Shown one piece after another: positions 8,363 through 14,718 of a stretch of DNA of 21,893 nucleotides. The stretch comes from SVTX01 sp045632305 (GTDB lineage: Bacteria > Bacillota > Clostridia > Oscillospirales > CAG-272), in the NCBI GenBank assembly GCA_045632305.1, contig JAZQWL010000029.1, forward strand, positions 1 to 21,893. The letters run 5' to 3'. Numbering within the stretch: position 1 is the first letter of the stretch; every line of letters starts with the position of its first letter. Both the position numbers and the translations under genes were made by a program. Under the pieces are notes generated by a model, which was given only the letters and a program-made list of their open reading frames with translations, was not told the origin of the DNA and searched no databases.

Positions 8363-9316
8363 TTAAAGCTTCTCCGCTATGCGAAGCTTGGAGCTTCTCG
8401 AACGGGGATTTTCCTCGAGCTCGCGCTCACTCGGAACGATGGGCTTCTTCGTTACCACCTTCACCGCGGGCGTTTTTCCGCAAACGCACACAGGGAAATT
8501 CTTCGGACATGTACAGCCCTCCGCATGCTTGGCGTAGGTCTGCTTAACTATTCTGTCCTCAAGCGAATGGAAGGTAATAATACAGATGCGGCCGCCCTTG
8601 TCGAGCATTTCAACCGCGGAATCGATCGCGGGCTCAATAGCATCAAGCTCGCCGTTTACCTCGATTCTGATCGCCTGAAACGTACGCTTAGCGGGGTGAT
8701 GACCGCCCTCGCGAGCCGCCGCGGGAATCGCGCTCTTTATTATCTTCACAAGCTCTCCCGTAGTCTCGATCGGCTTGATTTCCCTAGCATTTACAATGGC
8801 ATTCGCGATTCTCGGAGCAAACTTGTCCTCACCGTAATCATAAATGATTTTCTTTAATTGATCTCTTGTATAGTTGTTCACTACCATGTACGCGTCAAGA
8901 GGCGCGCTCGTGTCCATTCTCATATCAAGAGGCGCGTCGTTATTGTGCGAAAAGCCCCTCTCGGGAGTATCGAGCTGATAGGAGGAAACACCGAGATCCA
9001 TTAAAATTCCGTTGATCTTCTCGATCCCGAGATTTTCAAGAACCTCCTTCACGGAAGAAAAGTTACTTTTTACGAACGTAACTCGGTCAGAATAATCCGC
9101 AAGACGCTTACTTGCCGCGCAAAGCGCAGCATCATCTCGGTCGATCGCGATAAGCCGACCGCCCGCGGTAAGCTTTTTTACGATCTCAAGAGAATGACCG
9201 CCGCCGCCCGCAGTTCCGTCAACGTAGGTCCCCGCAGGGTCTATATTTAATCCCTCGATGCACTCGTCGAGAAGCACCGAACGGTGTGAAAAATTGATTT
9301 CGCTATGATTTTGCAT
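8363..9316 (-). CDS. rsmH: 16S rRNA (cytosine(1402)-N(4))-methyltransferase RsmH
   Basis: RsmH (MraW) methylates N4 of C1402 of 16S rRNA with SAM. From the ATG at 9316 it is 317 residues, the normal length. Motifs are typical: NFSHRSVLLDE at 8-18, the SAM-binding DGTAGGGGHS at 33-42, GILMDLGVSSYQLD at 103-116, the NNDAPLDMRMD stretch at 125-135, FQAIRIEVNGEL at 213-224 and the cysteine-rich CTCPKNFPVCVCG near 268-280. An in-frame TTG at 9340 would add eight residues, but the AAAGGA that would serve the ATG lies inside them. It is the first gene of the dcw operon here; the mraZ gene normally found in front is absent. Confidence 0.97.
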   Translation of the reverse strand: MQNHSEINFSHRSVLLDECIEGLNIDPAGTYVDGTAGGGGHSLEIVKKLTAGGRLIAIDRDDAALCAASKRLADYSDRVTFVKSNFSSVKEVLENLGIEKINGILMDLGVSSYQLDTPERGFSHNNDAPLDMRMDTSAPLDAYMVVNNYTRDQLKKIIYDYGEDKFAPRIANAIVNAREIKPIETTGELVKIIKSAIPAAAREGGHHPAKRTFQAIRIEVNGELDAIEPAIDSAVEMLDKGGRICIITFHSLEDRIVKQTYAKHAEGCTCPKNFPVCVCGKTPAVKVVTKKPIVPSERELEENPRSRSSKLRIAEKL

Positions 9317-9367
9317 TTCAAATAAATCCTTTACAGTCAAGTTTAGCGTAAAGCCAAATACTTATTA

Positions 9368-9396
9368 ATTATAATATACTTAAAGATTTATTGCAA
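9368..9396 (-). promoter_or_regulatory. Sigma-A type promoter of the dcw operon
   Basis: On the minus strand there is a -35 element TTGCAA (9391-9396) and a perfect -10 TATAAT (9368-9373) separated by exactly 17 bases. Transcription would start near 9361, giving a leader of about 45 bases before the rsmH ATG. It is the only strong promoter I see upstream of the operon. Confidence 0.8.
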
Positions 9397-9546
9397 GGGT
9401 GATTTTTGGCAAAAATAAAATTTCGTTCAGTTTTTTTATGCTTTTTTGATATTTTATTTCACCTCCACTTCATTACAGCGCATATTTTACCTTTTCGAAG
9501 CAATAATTGGGAATTACTGTAAAATTTTATTTTTTTAGCTTTAGCT

Positions 9547-9576
9547 AAAAAACACCGCGGCGCATCCGCGCCGCGG
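9547..9576 (-). terminator. Intrinsic terminator after the spoVAF-like gene
   Basis: A 9-bp GC-only stem (CCGCGGCGC / GCGCCGCGG, 9555-9576) with a four-base loop is followed in the minus-strand transcript by TGTTTTTT. It begins seven bases after the stop codon of the spoVAF-like gene and isolates it from the dcw promoter. Confidence 0.9.
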
Positions 9577-9582
9577 CACTGT

Positions 9583-11043
9583 TCAAGCTTTATCCTTCCC
9601 CGTCTTTTTTTCTTCAACGTCCGGCTTCTTTATACGAATAAATATCGATAACAGCGCGCGACCGTTGAAGGGTATCAAGGGATAAAGATAATTTCGCTTG
9701 CCCCCAACCGTCTTATTGGTCGCAAGCAGTATAAGCGTTACAAGACATCCCACGGCAAATCCCCAGAAGCTGAATATTGCGGTCAGGACCGTAAGCAAAA
9801 TTCTCAAAAATTTAAACGCGTATCCAAGCTCATAGCTTCGTTGAGTAAAATTCGCGATGGCAACAAACGCCATATAGAGAATAACCTCGGGAATAAGCCA
9901 CCCTATGCTTACCGCAAAATCACCGAGAATCAAGCCGCCCACCACCGAAAGCGAGTTTGAAAGCATATTCGGAGTATTCAGTGACGCCATTTTAAGCCCG
10001 TCGATAATAAATTCCGCAATGAGTATCTGCGCTACAATGGGTATTCTTCCCCTTTCCTTCGGTAAAACAAAGGATAGCCACTCGGGAACGAGCTCGGGAT
10101 TGTTGACGAGCAAAAGCCAGAACGGTATCAAAAACAAGGTAAGCCAGAATACAAGGTGACGCACAAGGCGTATATACGTTCCCGTAAGAGGAGAAAAATA
10201 AAAATCGTTGGTCTCCTGCATAAAATCAAAAATAGACGTTGGCAGAACCATTGCCTCGGGAGAGTTGTCACAAATAATTATAACACTTCCCTCAAGCAGC
10301 TGCGCCGCCGCGGAATCGGGACGCTCTGTATACCTTATTTTCGGGAAAGGATTATACCACTTTTTTCTTATAAGGCATTCCGCTAAGGATTCATGTCCAA
10401 GCGTAAGAGAATCCGTCTTTATCGACGAAAGCTTTTCGCTAAGCAATTTCACGTATTCGGGATCCGCCACCCCATCCATATAGCACATTACTATATCGGT
10501 TCTTGAGCTTTCGCCTACTGTCATATACTTCATAGTAAGATTGGGATTTCTTATCCGCCTACGTATAAGCGCAGTGTTAAATATCAGAGTTTCAACAAAT
10601 CCGTCACGGGCGCCGCGCATCACCTTGTCACCCTCGGGCTCTCCGGTTTCTCTGGCGGGATAGGTTCTTGCATCAATGATGATAGCAGATGAGCCGAAGG
10701 TAGATCCGAGCATCACACAAGCTCCCGACATAAACATCTGAATGAGCGTATCAATTTTATCCGTCGCATCCGCCTCGACGTACGGGAGATGACAGTCAAG
10801 AAAATTCTGCGCTACGCTAATACCCGTCTGTGCATCATCGGAAGTTAAGGATTTAAGGGAAAGAAAATGTGTCATAAGCTTTGAGAGCTCCGCATCCTTA
10901 ATTAGTCCGTCGATATAGTAGAGCGTAAGCTCGTCCCGACCGATTTTTATAATCTTTTTTATCACGTCGAAGTTTTCACTCACCCTGAGAGTCTTATCAA
11001 GAAAAGCGACGTTTTCGCTATAAGATGCGCCAAGTTTTTTCAT
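9583..11043 (-). CDS. Spore germination protein, GerA/SpoVAF family
   Basis: GerA-family A subunits and SpoVAF sit in the spore inner membrane and take part in germinant response and ion or DPA release. From the ATG at 11043 this protein has 486 residues, close to the usual 480-500. The large soluble N-terminal half carries the family signature PARETGEPEGDK (129-140), then RGARDGFVETLIFN (143-156) and IRRRIRNPNL (160-169). The C-terminal half has several membrane helices from about 296 onward, with the TPNMLSNSLSVVGGLILGDFA region near 357-377. The start is uncertain: an in-frame TTG at 11091 and ATG at 11064 lie upstream without a ribosome site, while the ATG at 11043 has a weak GTGATGG. No gerB or gerC partner and no spoVA genes adjoin it, so it resembles a stand-alone spoVAF. 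Confidence 0.85.
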   Translation of the reverse strand: MKKLGASYSENVAFLDKTLRVSENFDVIKKIIKIGRDELTLYYIDGLIKDAELSKLMTHFLSLKSLTSDDAQTGISVAQNFLDCHLPYVEADATDKIDTLIQMFMSGACVMLGSTFGSSAIIIDARTYPARETGEPEGDKVMRGARDGFVETLIFNTALIRRRIRNPNLTMKYMTVGESSRTDIVMCYMDGVADPEYVKLLSEKLSSIKTDSLTLGHESLAECLIRKKWYNPFPKIRYTERPDSAAAQLLEGSVIIICDNSPEAMVLPTSIFDFMQETNDFYFSPLTGTYIRLVRHLVFWLTLFLIPFWLLLVNNPELVPEWLSFVLPKERGRIPIVAQILIAEFIIDGLKMASLNTPNMLSNSLSVVGGLILGDFAVSIGWLIPEVILYMAFVAIANFTQRSYELGYAFKFLRILLTVLTAIFSFWGFAVGCLVTLILLATNKTVGGKRNYLYPLIPFNGRALLSIFIRIKKPDVEEKKTGKDKA

Positions 11044-11110
11044 AAATCCATCACTCACATTCATAAATATTACGTTAAAAGTGTTTGCCAAATCATACGC
11101 ACTTCAACAG

Positions 11111-11126
11111 AAAATACCCGTATTTT
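11111..11126. repeat. 16-bp palindrome upstream of the spoVAF-like gene
   Basis: AAAATAC-CC-GTATTTT is a perfect inverted repeat of 7-bp arms with a two-base centre. It lies 20-85 bases ahead of the possible starts of the spoVAF-like gene. It could be a regulator site or a leader hairpin, or chance in AT-rich DNA. Confidence 0.3.
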
Positions 11127-11205
11127 TGTAAAATGATTCGATATTTTCCGAGATTTTTATACAATTTGTTTATTTTTCTATTATTTGTTTATAAAATGCG
11201 ACATA

Positions 11206-11233
11206 TAAAAACAGAGCCGACAAATCGGCTCTG
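11206..11233 (-). terminator. Intrinsic terminator after nrdR
   Basis: A 9-bp stem (CAGAGCCGA / TCGGCTCTG, 11212-11233) with loop CAAA is followed in the minus-strand transcript by TTTTTAT. It lies about 20 bases after the nrdR stop. Confidence 0.88.
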
Positions 11234-11252
11234 CACTGTAATATAAAAATGA

Positions 11253-11708
11253 TCAACTGTTTTTTGCCTCATCGCGAAGATCCATAAGCTCGTCAAAGAA
11301 ATTGTTCACGTCAGTAAATTCACGGTAAACGGAGGCAAATCTGACGTACGCAACTTTATCCCTTGCGCGAAGCTTATTCATTACCATCTCGCCGATCTCG
11401 GACGTTGTTACCTCATTTTTGAGCGCATTCTGAAGCTCGTTTTCGATCTCAAACACGATCTCCTCTGCATTAACGGGACGCTTCTGTGTTGCCTTGAGGA
11501 GTCCGCCCAAGATCTTGGTTCTGTCGAAAAGCTCCTTTTCCCCATTCTTCTTAATTACGATGATCTGAACTGATTCAAGAACCTCAAAGGTCGTAAAACG
11601 CTTCTGACAGTTCAAGCATTCTCTGCGTCGTCTGATACTCGAGCCATCGTTTACGGGGCGGGAATCCGTTACCTTGCTTTCTCCAAATCCACAAGAAGGA
11701 CATTTCAT
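11253..11708 (-). CDS. nrdR: Transcriptional repressor NrdR
   Basis: NrdR is the zinc-finger/ATP-cone repressor of ribonucleotide reductase genes and senses ATP/dATP. From the ATG at 11708 it is 151 residues, the standard size. The zinc ribbon is MKCPSCGFGESKVTDSR at 1-17 with CLNCQKRFTTFE at 31-42 (Cys 3, 6, 31, 34). The ATP-cone follows from about 49 to 139 and includes VIKKNGEKELFDRTKI near 51-66. A TTG at 11723 would add five residues but overlaps the GGAG ribosome site that serves the ATG. It is a single-gene unit with its own promoter and terminator, divergent from the pyridoxamine kinase gene. Confidence 0.97.
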   Translation of the reverse strand: MKCPSCGFGESKVTDSRPVNDGSSIRRRRECLNCQKRFTTFEVLESVQIIVIKKNGEKELFDRTKILGGLLKATQKRPVNAEEIVFEIENELQNALKNEVTTSEIGEMVMNKLRARDKVAYVRFASVYREFTDVNNFFDELMDLRDEAKNS

Positions 11709-11753
11709 AATATTTATCTCCAATCAAAATCAACATATTGTATTAACCCTTAT

Positions 11754-11782
11754 ATTATACCACAATTTTTTGTGTTTGTAAA
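11754..11782 (-). promoter_or_regulatory. Sigma-A type promoter of nrdR
   Basis: Minus strand: -35 TTTACA (11777-11782), 17-base spacer, perfect -10 TATAAT (11754-11759). The start site would be about 40 bases before the nrdR ATG. Confidence 0.75.
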
Positions 11783-11835
11783 TATGATATTTGCTAAAAA
11801 ATGAATAAATAACAAAAAATGTTACAAATTATACA

Positions 11836-11863
11836 TTGATTTAACTGTAAATTATAATATAAT
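11836..11863 (+). promoter_or_regulatory. Probable promoter of the pyridoxamine kinase-MATE unit
   Basis: Plus strand: -35 TTGATT (11836-11841), 16-base spacer, perfect -10 TATAAT (11858-11863), about 40 bases ahead of the ATG at 11903. A second TATAAT overlaps at 11853-11858. The DNA is very AT-rich, so the exact hexamers are less certain than for the other promoters here. Confidence 0.6.
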
Positions 11864-11902
11864 AAAGTGTTAATGATTACAGCTTAATTGAAAGGCATAT
11901 AC

Positions 11903-12721
11903 ATGAAAAGAATTTTAACCGTTCAGGACATATCCTGCGTTGGAAAATGCTCGCTTACGGTCGCCCTTCCCATAATTTCCGCTATGGGGATCGAAGCTGC
12001 CGTACTTCCGACCGCAGTTCTGTCCACTCACACAGCATTTAAAAAATTTACCTTCTGCGATCTTACTGAGGAGATTCCCTCTATCACGGATTGTTGGAAG
12101 GAACAGAATATAGAATTTGACGGACTTTATTCGGGATATCTCGGATCTGCACGACAAATTGATCTTGTAATAGAGCTTTACAAAAGCTTTGGCGAGGGTA
12201 AGCTCAAGCTCGTTGACCCCGCAATGGCAGATAACGGCAAGCTTTATGCCGGATTTTCTTCCGAATTTCCGCATGAAATGGCTCGGCTTTGCGCAATTGC
12301 AGACGTAGCCATCCCTAATCTCACCGAGGCGTGCTTCATGCTCGACAAGGAGTACAAGTCCTGTGGATACGATGAGGAATACATCAAGGAGCTTCTCTTA
12401 GGAATAGCAGCTCTCGGAGCAAAGAAGGTAGTAATCACGGGTGTTGCTTTTGAAGAGGGCAAGCTCGGATGCTGCGGATACGATTCCACAACAGGAGAAT
12501 TCTTCTCTTATTTCAACAACGAGATCACGAAAAAATTCCACGGCACGGGTGACACCTTTGCCTCGGTCTGCTTCGGCTCTCTTATTTTAGGCGAAAGCTT
12601 ATACGATGCAACAAAAAAAGCGGCAGATTTCGTTTGCAATGCGATTAAAGCAACCGTTACAGACGAACGTCCCATCGACTACGGAGTGCATTTCGAGAAG
12701 GTTTTAAATACCCTTATCTGA
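11903..12721 (+). CDS. Pyridoxamine kinase-like protein (PfkB/ribokinase superfamily)
   Basis: Predicted to phosphorylate pyridoxal, pyridoxamine or pyridoxine at the 5' position with ATP, in vitamin B6 salvage. From the ATG at 11903 the protein has 272 residues. It opens with RILTVQDISCVGKCSLT, which is typical of the PdxK/PdxY group. It also has LVDPAMADNGKLYAGF at 103-118, PNLTEACFML at 138-147, and the anion-hole motif HGTGDTFAS at 213-221 with the catalytic Asp217. A TTG at 11888 would add five residues, but GAAAGG lies seven bases before the ATG. The exact substrate within the B6 or hydroxymethylpyrimidine kinase group is inferred from similarity. A MATE gene follows after 24 bases, so both are likely on one transcript. 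Confidence 0.88.
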   Translation: MKRILTVQDISCVGKCSLTVALPIISAMGIEAAVLPTAVLSTHTAFKKFTFCDLTEEIPSITDCWKEQNIEFDGLYSGYLGSARQIDLVIELYKSFGEGKLKLVDPAMADNGKLYAGFSSEFPHEMARLCAIADVAIPNLTEACFMLDKEYKSCGYDEEYIKELLLGIAALGAKKVVITGVAFEEGKLGCCGYDSTTGEFFSYFNNEITKKFHGTGDTFASVCFGSLILGESLYDATKKAADFVCNAIKATVTDERPIDYGVHFEKVLNTLI

Positions 12722-12745
12722 TCTGCTTTTTGGAGGAAATTATAA

Positions 12746-14134
12746 ATGAAAATGAATGCCGAAAAAATGTATGCCACGATGAATCCGTGGCGACTGTTTT
12801 TCGTCGTTGCTCTGCCGGGCATGGTAAGTATGATCGCTATGTCCGTGTACAGTATTTTTGAAGGTATATTTATAGGCCAGACGCTTGGCGAGAGCGCATT
12901 CGCCGCGATCAATATCGCAATGCCGCTTGTCATGATAAACTTTTCATTGGCGGATCTTATCGGTGTCGGCGCTTCCGTTCCGATTTCGATCGCACTTGGC
13001 AAAAAGGATCACAAAACGGCAAACAACGTTTTCACCTGCTCTGTGATCATGATTTTTATTGCCTCCGTTATCATGGGAGGCATTATGTTTTTTGCCGCAA
13101 CTCCGCTTGCCAAAATGATGGGGGCGGACGGAGCTTTGCTTGAAACGTCGGTAAAATACCTTCGAACGTGCGCATTATGCAGTCCTCTGTCCTCAATTTT
13201 CTTTGCGATGGACAATTATCTGCGTATTAGCGGATACGTTAAAACCAGCATGACGATAAATATATGCTCAAATCTGGCTACTTTAGGTCTTTTAACCTTC
13301 TTTTTGCTTGTATGTGACATGGACGTAGTCGGCTCGGCTCTTGCGGTGTCGATCTCCATGTGTCTGTGCTCTTTCGTTGCGATGATACCCTTTATAAGAA
13401 ACAAGGCGCTACTGAAATTCACAAAGCCCAGCTTCTCAGCGCCCATGCTAAAGCAGATCGGCGCATGCGGATCTCCCATATTTTTGAACAACATATCGGG
13501 CCGTATCACCTCAATACTTATGAATATATCCCTCATGACTCTCGGAGTTAGCGCGTTTGGAGAGGGCGGCGGTCAGACAGCCGTTGCAATATACGCCATT
13601 CTTATGTATGCGAGTGATCTTTGTTGGCCGCTTCTGTACGGAATTTCGGACTCGCTATCCCCTGCTGTCGGTTACAACTGGGGAGCACAAAATTATGACA
13701 GAGTGAAGAAGATCGTTCGTTGCGCCTATATTGGTACTGCAATCATCGGTCTTGTATCCACTTCGTTTTTGTTCTTTTTCCCGAGAACCGTTGCCTCTTG
13801 GTTTGTAAACGCAAACGAAACAAAGCTATTAAATATCGCCCCGCGCGCTATAAGACTCTTCTGTTTTGCCTATCTGTTCCGTTGGATCGGAGTTACAACT
13901 CAGGGCTTTTTAAGCGCGATCGAAAAGCCGTTTATGGCTACCGTCATGTCTCTCGGAACTGCATTCGTTTTCCCTGTGGTTTTGCTTGGAGGGTTATGGT
14001 CGTTCGGTCTTGACGGCATCTGGTTTAACTTTGTCGGAGTCAATATTTTGACCGCTATCGTATCGGGAATATTCCTTACTGTAGTTTTGAAGGAAATCAA
14101 GAAAAAAGAAAAGATTTTAGAAGAAAACAAATAA
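12746..14134 (+). CDS. MATE family efflux transporter
   Basis: A 462-residue polytopic membrane protein with about 12 hydrophobic segments, the normal size for MATE (multidrug and toxin extrusion) exporters, which use a Na+ or H+ gradient. Family traits include the opening LFFVVALPGMVSMIAMSVYS, IFEGIFIGQTLGE near 37-49, and the second-half counterpart AVGYNWGAQNYDRVKK near 310-325. The substrate cannot be told from sequence. The ATG at 12746 follows a strong GGAGGAA. It lies 24 bases after the pyridoxamine kinase gene and is closed by a terminator. The sequence is intact with no sign of transfer. Confidence 0.93.
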   Translation: MKMNAEKMYATMNPWRLFFVVALPGMVSMIAMSVYSIFEGIFIGQTLGESAFAAINIAMPLVMINFSLADLIGVGASVPISIALGKKDHKTANNVFTCSVIMIFIASVIMGGIMFFAATPLAKMMGADGALLETSVKYLRTCALCSPLSSIFFAMDNYLRISGYVKTSMTINICSNLATLGLLTFFLLVCDMDVVGSALAVSISMCLCSFVAMIPFIRNKALLKFTKPSFSAPMLKQIGACGSPIFLNNISGRITSILMNISLMTLGVSAFGEGGGQTAVAIYAILMYASDLCWPLLYGISDSLSPAVGYNWGAQNYDRVKKIVRCAYIGTAIIGLVSTSFLFFFPRTVASWFVNANETKLLNIAPRAIRLFCFAYLFRWIGVTTQGFLSAIEKPFMATVMSLGTAFVFPVVLLGGLWSFGLDGIWFNFVGVNILTAIVSGIFLTVVLKEIKKKEKILEENK

Positions 14135-14139
14135 AATTG

Positions 14140-14175
14140 ATCCCCGCAAGTATAATTTTGCGGGGATTTATATTA
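14140..14175 (+). terminator. Intrinsic terminator after the MATE gene
   Basis: A 10-bp stem ATCCCCGCAA / TTGCGGGGAT (14140-14149, 14158-14167) with an eight-base loop is followed by a T-rich tail TTATATTA. It starts five bases after the MATE stop codon. Confidence 0.85.
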
Positions 14176-14196
14176 TATTAGGGGATTTAAACCTCT

Positions 14197-14274
14197 GGTT
14201 TGCGGCAACTCTTGTAGGGGTCAACTCATCCCGAAATAAACATGCTGTGACTCTGAACACAGGTTTGCGGCAAC
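14197..14274. repeat. Direct repeat pair GGTTTGCGGCAAC
   Basis: The 13-base sequence GGTTTGCGGCAAC occurs at 14197-14209 and 14262-14274, 65 bases apart. The second copy is the inverted-repeat arm of the repeat unit at 14241-14396, so the first looks like the decayed edge of a further copy. The intervening TGTAGGGG...CCCG stretch recalls dispersed intergenic repeats I associate with gut Clostridia, but I cannot confirm that here. Confidence 0.5.
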
Positions 14275-14396
14275 GAATTTATTTTTCCCAAATAATCAAT
14301 CCGCAAACATTGCAAATTCTTCGAATTTGCGTGTGTTCTTCGTGCGTAGGACAAACTCCAAAAAAGGCAGGAGACCATACGGATCTCCTGCTTTTT
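14241..14396 (-). repeat. tRNA-3'-end-linked repeat unit, distal copy
   Basis: This is one unit of a tandem, non-coding element with period about 162 bases. In plus-strand order it holds: a degenerate T-arm copy TGTGACTCTGAACACA (14246-14261); inverted-repeat arms GTTTGCGG / CCGCAAAC (14263-14270, 14301-14308) around exactly 30 bases; a hairpin with 8-bp stem GCAAATTC and loop TTC (14312-14330); the box GTGTTCTTCGT (14333-14343); 12 bases; then a terminator-like inverted repeat from 14356. The tRNA acceptor piece is largely lost in this copy. No coding sequence is seen. The orientation follows the tRNA on the minus strand. Confidence 0.7.
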
Positions 14397-14401
14397 TGGA
14401 G
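14356..14401 (-). terminator. Bidirectional terminator-like inverted repeat in the repeat array
   Basis: The arms at 14356-14374 and 14384-14401 pair over 18 bp with one bulged G: a GC-rich core GCAGGAGA / TCTCCTGC is flanked by A6/T6 and by CTCC / GGAG. It can terminate transcription from either side. Its outer arm overlaps the tRNA-like CTCCA of the neighbouring repeat unit, as the terminator at 14518-14563 does with the real tRNA. Confidence 0.8.
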
Positions 14402-14557
14402 CTGGTGATGTGACTCTGAACACAAATTTGCGCCTATGTTTCCATTAAACTTACGTCTTTTATGCGCAAACTGGTCCCTCGCTTCGCGGGGACGGTGTTC
14501 TTCGTACTAAGTTAGCAGCTCCAACACAAAAAGGGCGCTTATGCGCCCTTTTTGTGT
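14397..14557 (-). repeat. tRNA-3'-end-linked repeat unit, proximal copy
   Basis: This unit begins with a 27-base copy of the tRNA-Thr 3' end (14397-14424), identical to the real gene except for one extra T inside the T-loop, so it cannot fold as a normal T-arm. Then come: arms TTTGCGC / GCGCAAA (14427-14433, 14464-14470) around exactly 30 bases; a hairpin with GTCCC and CGC pairing, one bulge and loop TTC (14474-14493); the box GTGTTCTTCGT (14495-14505); 12 bases; and the tRNA terminator from 14518. Order and spacings match the distal unit although stems and spacers differ in sequence. It is non-coding. Confidence 0.75.
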
Positions 14558-14563
14558 TGGAGC
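14518..14563 (-). terminator. tRNA-Thr terminator: 21-bp perfect inverted repeat reaching into the tRNA 3' end
   Basis: The arms at 14518-14538 and 14543-14563 are perfect inverses over 21 bp with a four-base loop. The core is AAAAAGGGCGC / GCGCCCTTTTT, so it works as a terminator in both directions. The outer six base pairs are made from GCTCCA, which is the last acceptor-stem bases, discriminator and encoded CCA of the tRNA, plus an inverted copy downstream. Confidence 0.9.
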
Positions 14564-14633
14564 TGGTGATGTGACTCGAACACACGACCTGCTGATTACG
14601 AATCAGCTGCACTACCGACTGTGCTACACCAGC
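14558..14633 (-). tRNA. tRNA-Thr (anticodon CGU)
   Basis: The minus strand folds into a complete 76-base cloverleaf with encoded CCA. The acceptor is GCTGGTG / CACCAGC with discriminator U, the D-arm GCAC / GTGC contains GG, and the anticodon stem GCTGA / TCAGC carries loop TTCGTAA, giving anticodon CGU for threonine ACG codons. The T-arm is GTGTG-TTCGAGT-CACAT. It has its own consensus promoter upstream and lies 86 bases after the rarA stop, with no clear terminator between. Confidence 0.96.
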
Positions 14634-14636
14634 GAT

Positions 14637-14659
14637 ATGTGGTTGATTTACAACCACAT
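14637..14659 (-). other. Hairpin in the tRNA-Thr leader
   Basis: A perfect 9-bp stem ATGTGGTTG / CAACCACAT with a five-base loop lies between the predicted start site (about 14658) and the tRNA 5' end at 14633. The primary transcript would thus begin almost directly with this hairpin, three bases before the mature tRNA. It may affect leader removal by RNase P or 5' end stability. Confidence 0.6.
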
Positions 14660-14664
14660 TCGAA

Positions 14665-14693
14665 ATTATACCACAGATGCGAATTATTGTCAA
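14665..14693 (-). promoter_or_regulatory. Consensus sigma-A promoter of tRNA-Thr
   Basis: Minus strand: TTGACA (14688-14693), 17-base spacer, TATAAT (14665-14670), both hexamers perfect. A strong, stand-alone promoter for a stable RNA. Confidence 0.9.
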
Positions 14694-14718
14694 TACCTTT
14701 ATTGCTCAAAATTTCGCT

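Noticed and set aside
11127..11205. Sigma-G/sigma-F promoter for the spoVAF-like gene
   Set aside because: Candidate GTATA and CATTTTA elements are present but 22 bases apart, too far for the known consensus.
14135..14557. Possible CRISPR array, because of repeated elements with equal 30-base spacers
   Set aside because: Only two or three units are present, the 30-base segments lie between inverted arms and not between direct repeats, and no cas gene is in the window.
14460..14693. 77-codon minus-strand frame across the tRNA-Thr locus
   Set aside because: It runs through the tRNA, its promoter and the terminator, with no ribosome site; it is a chance frame.
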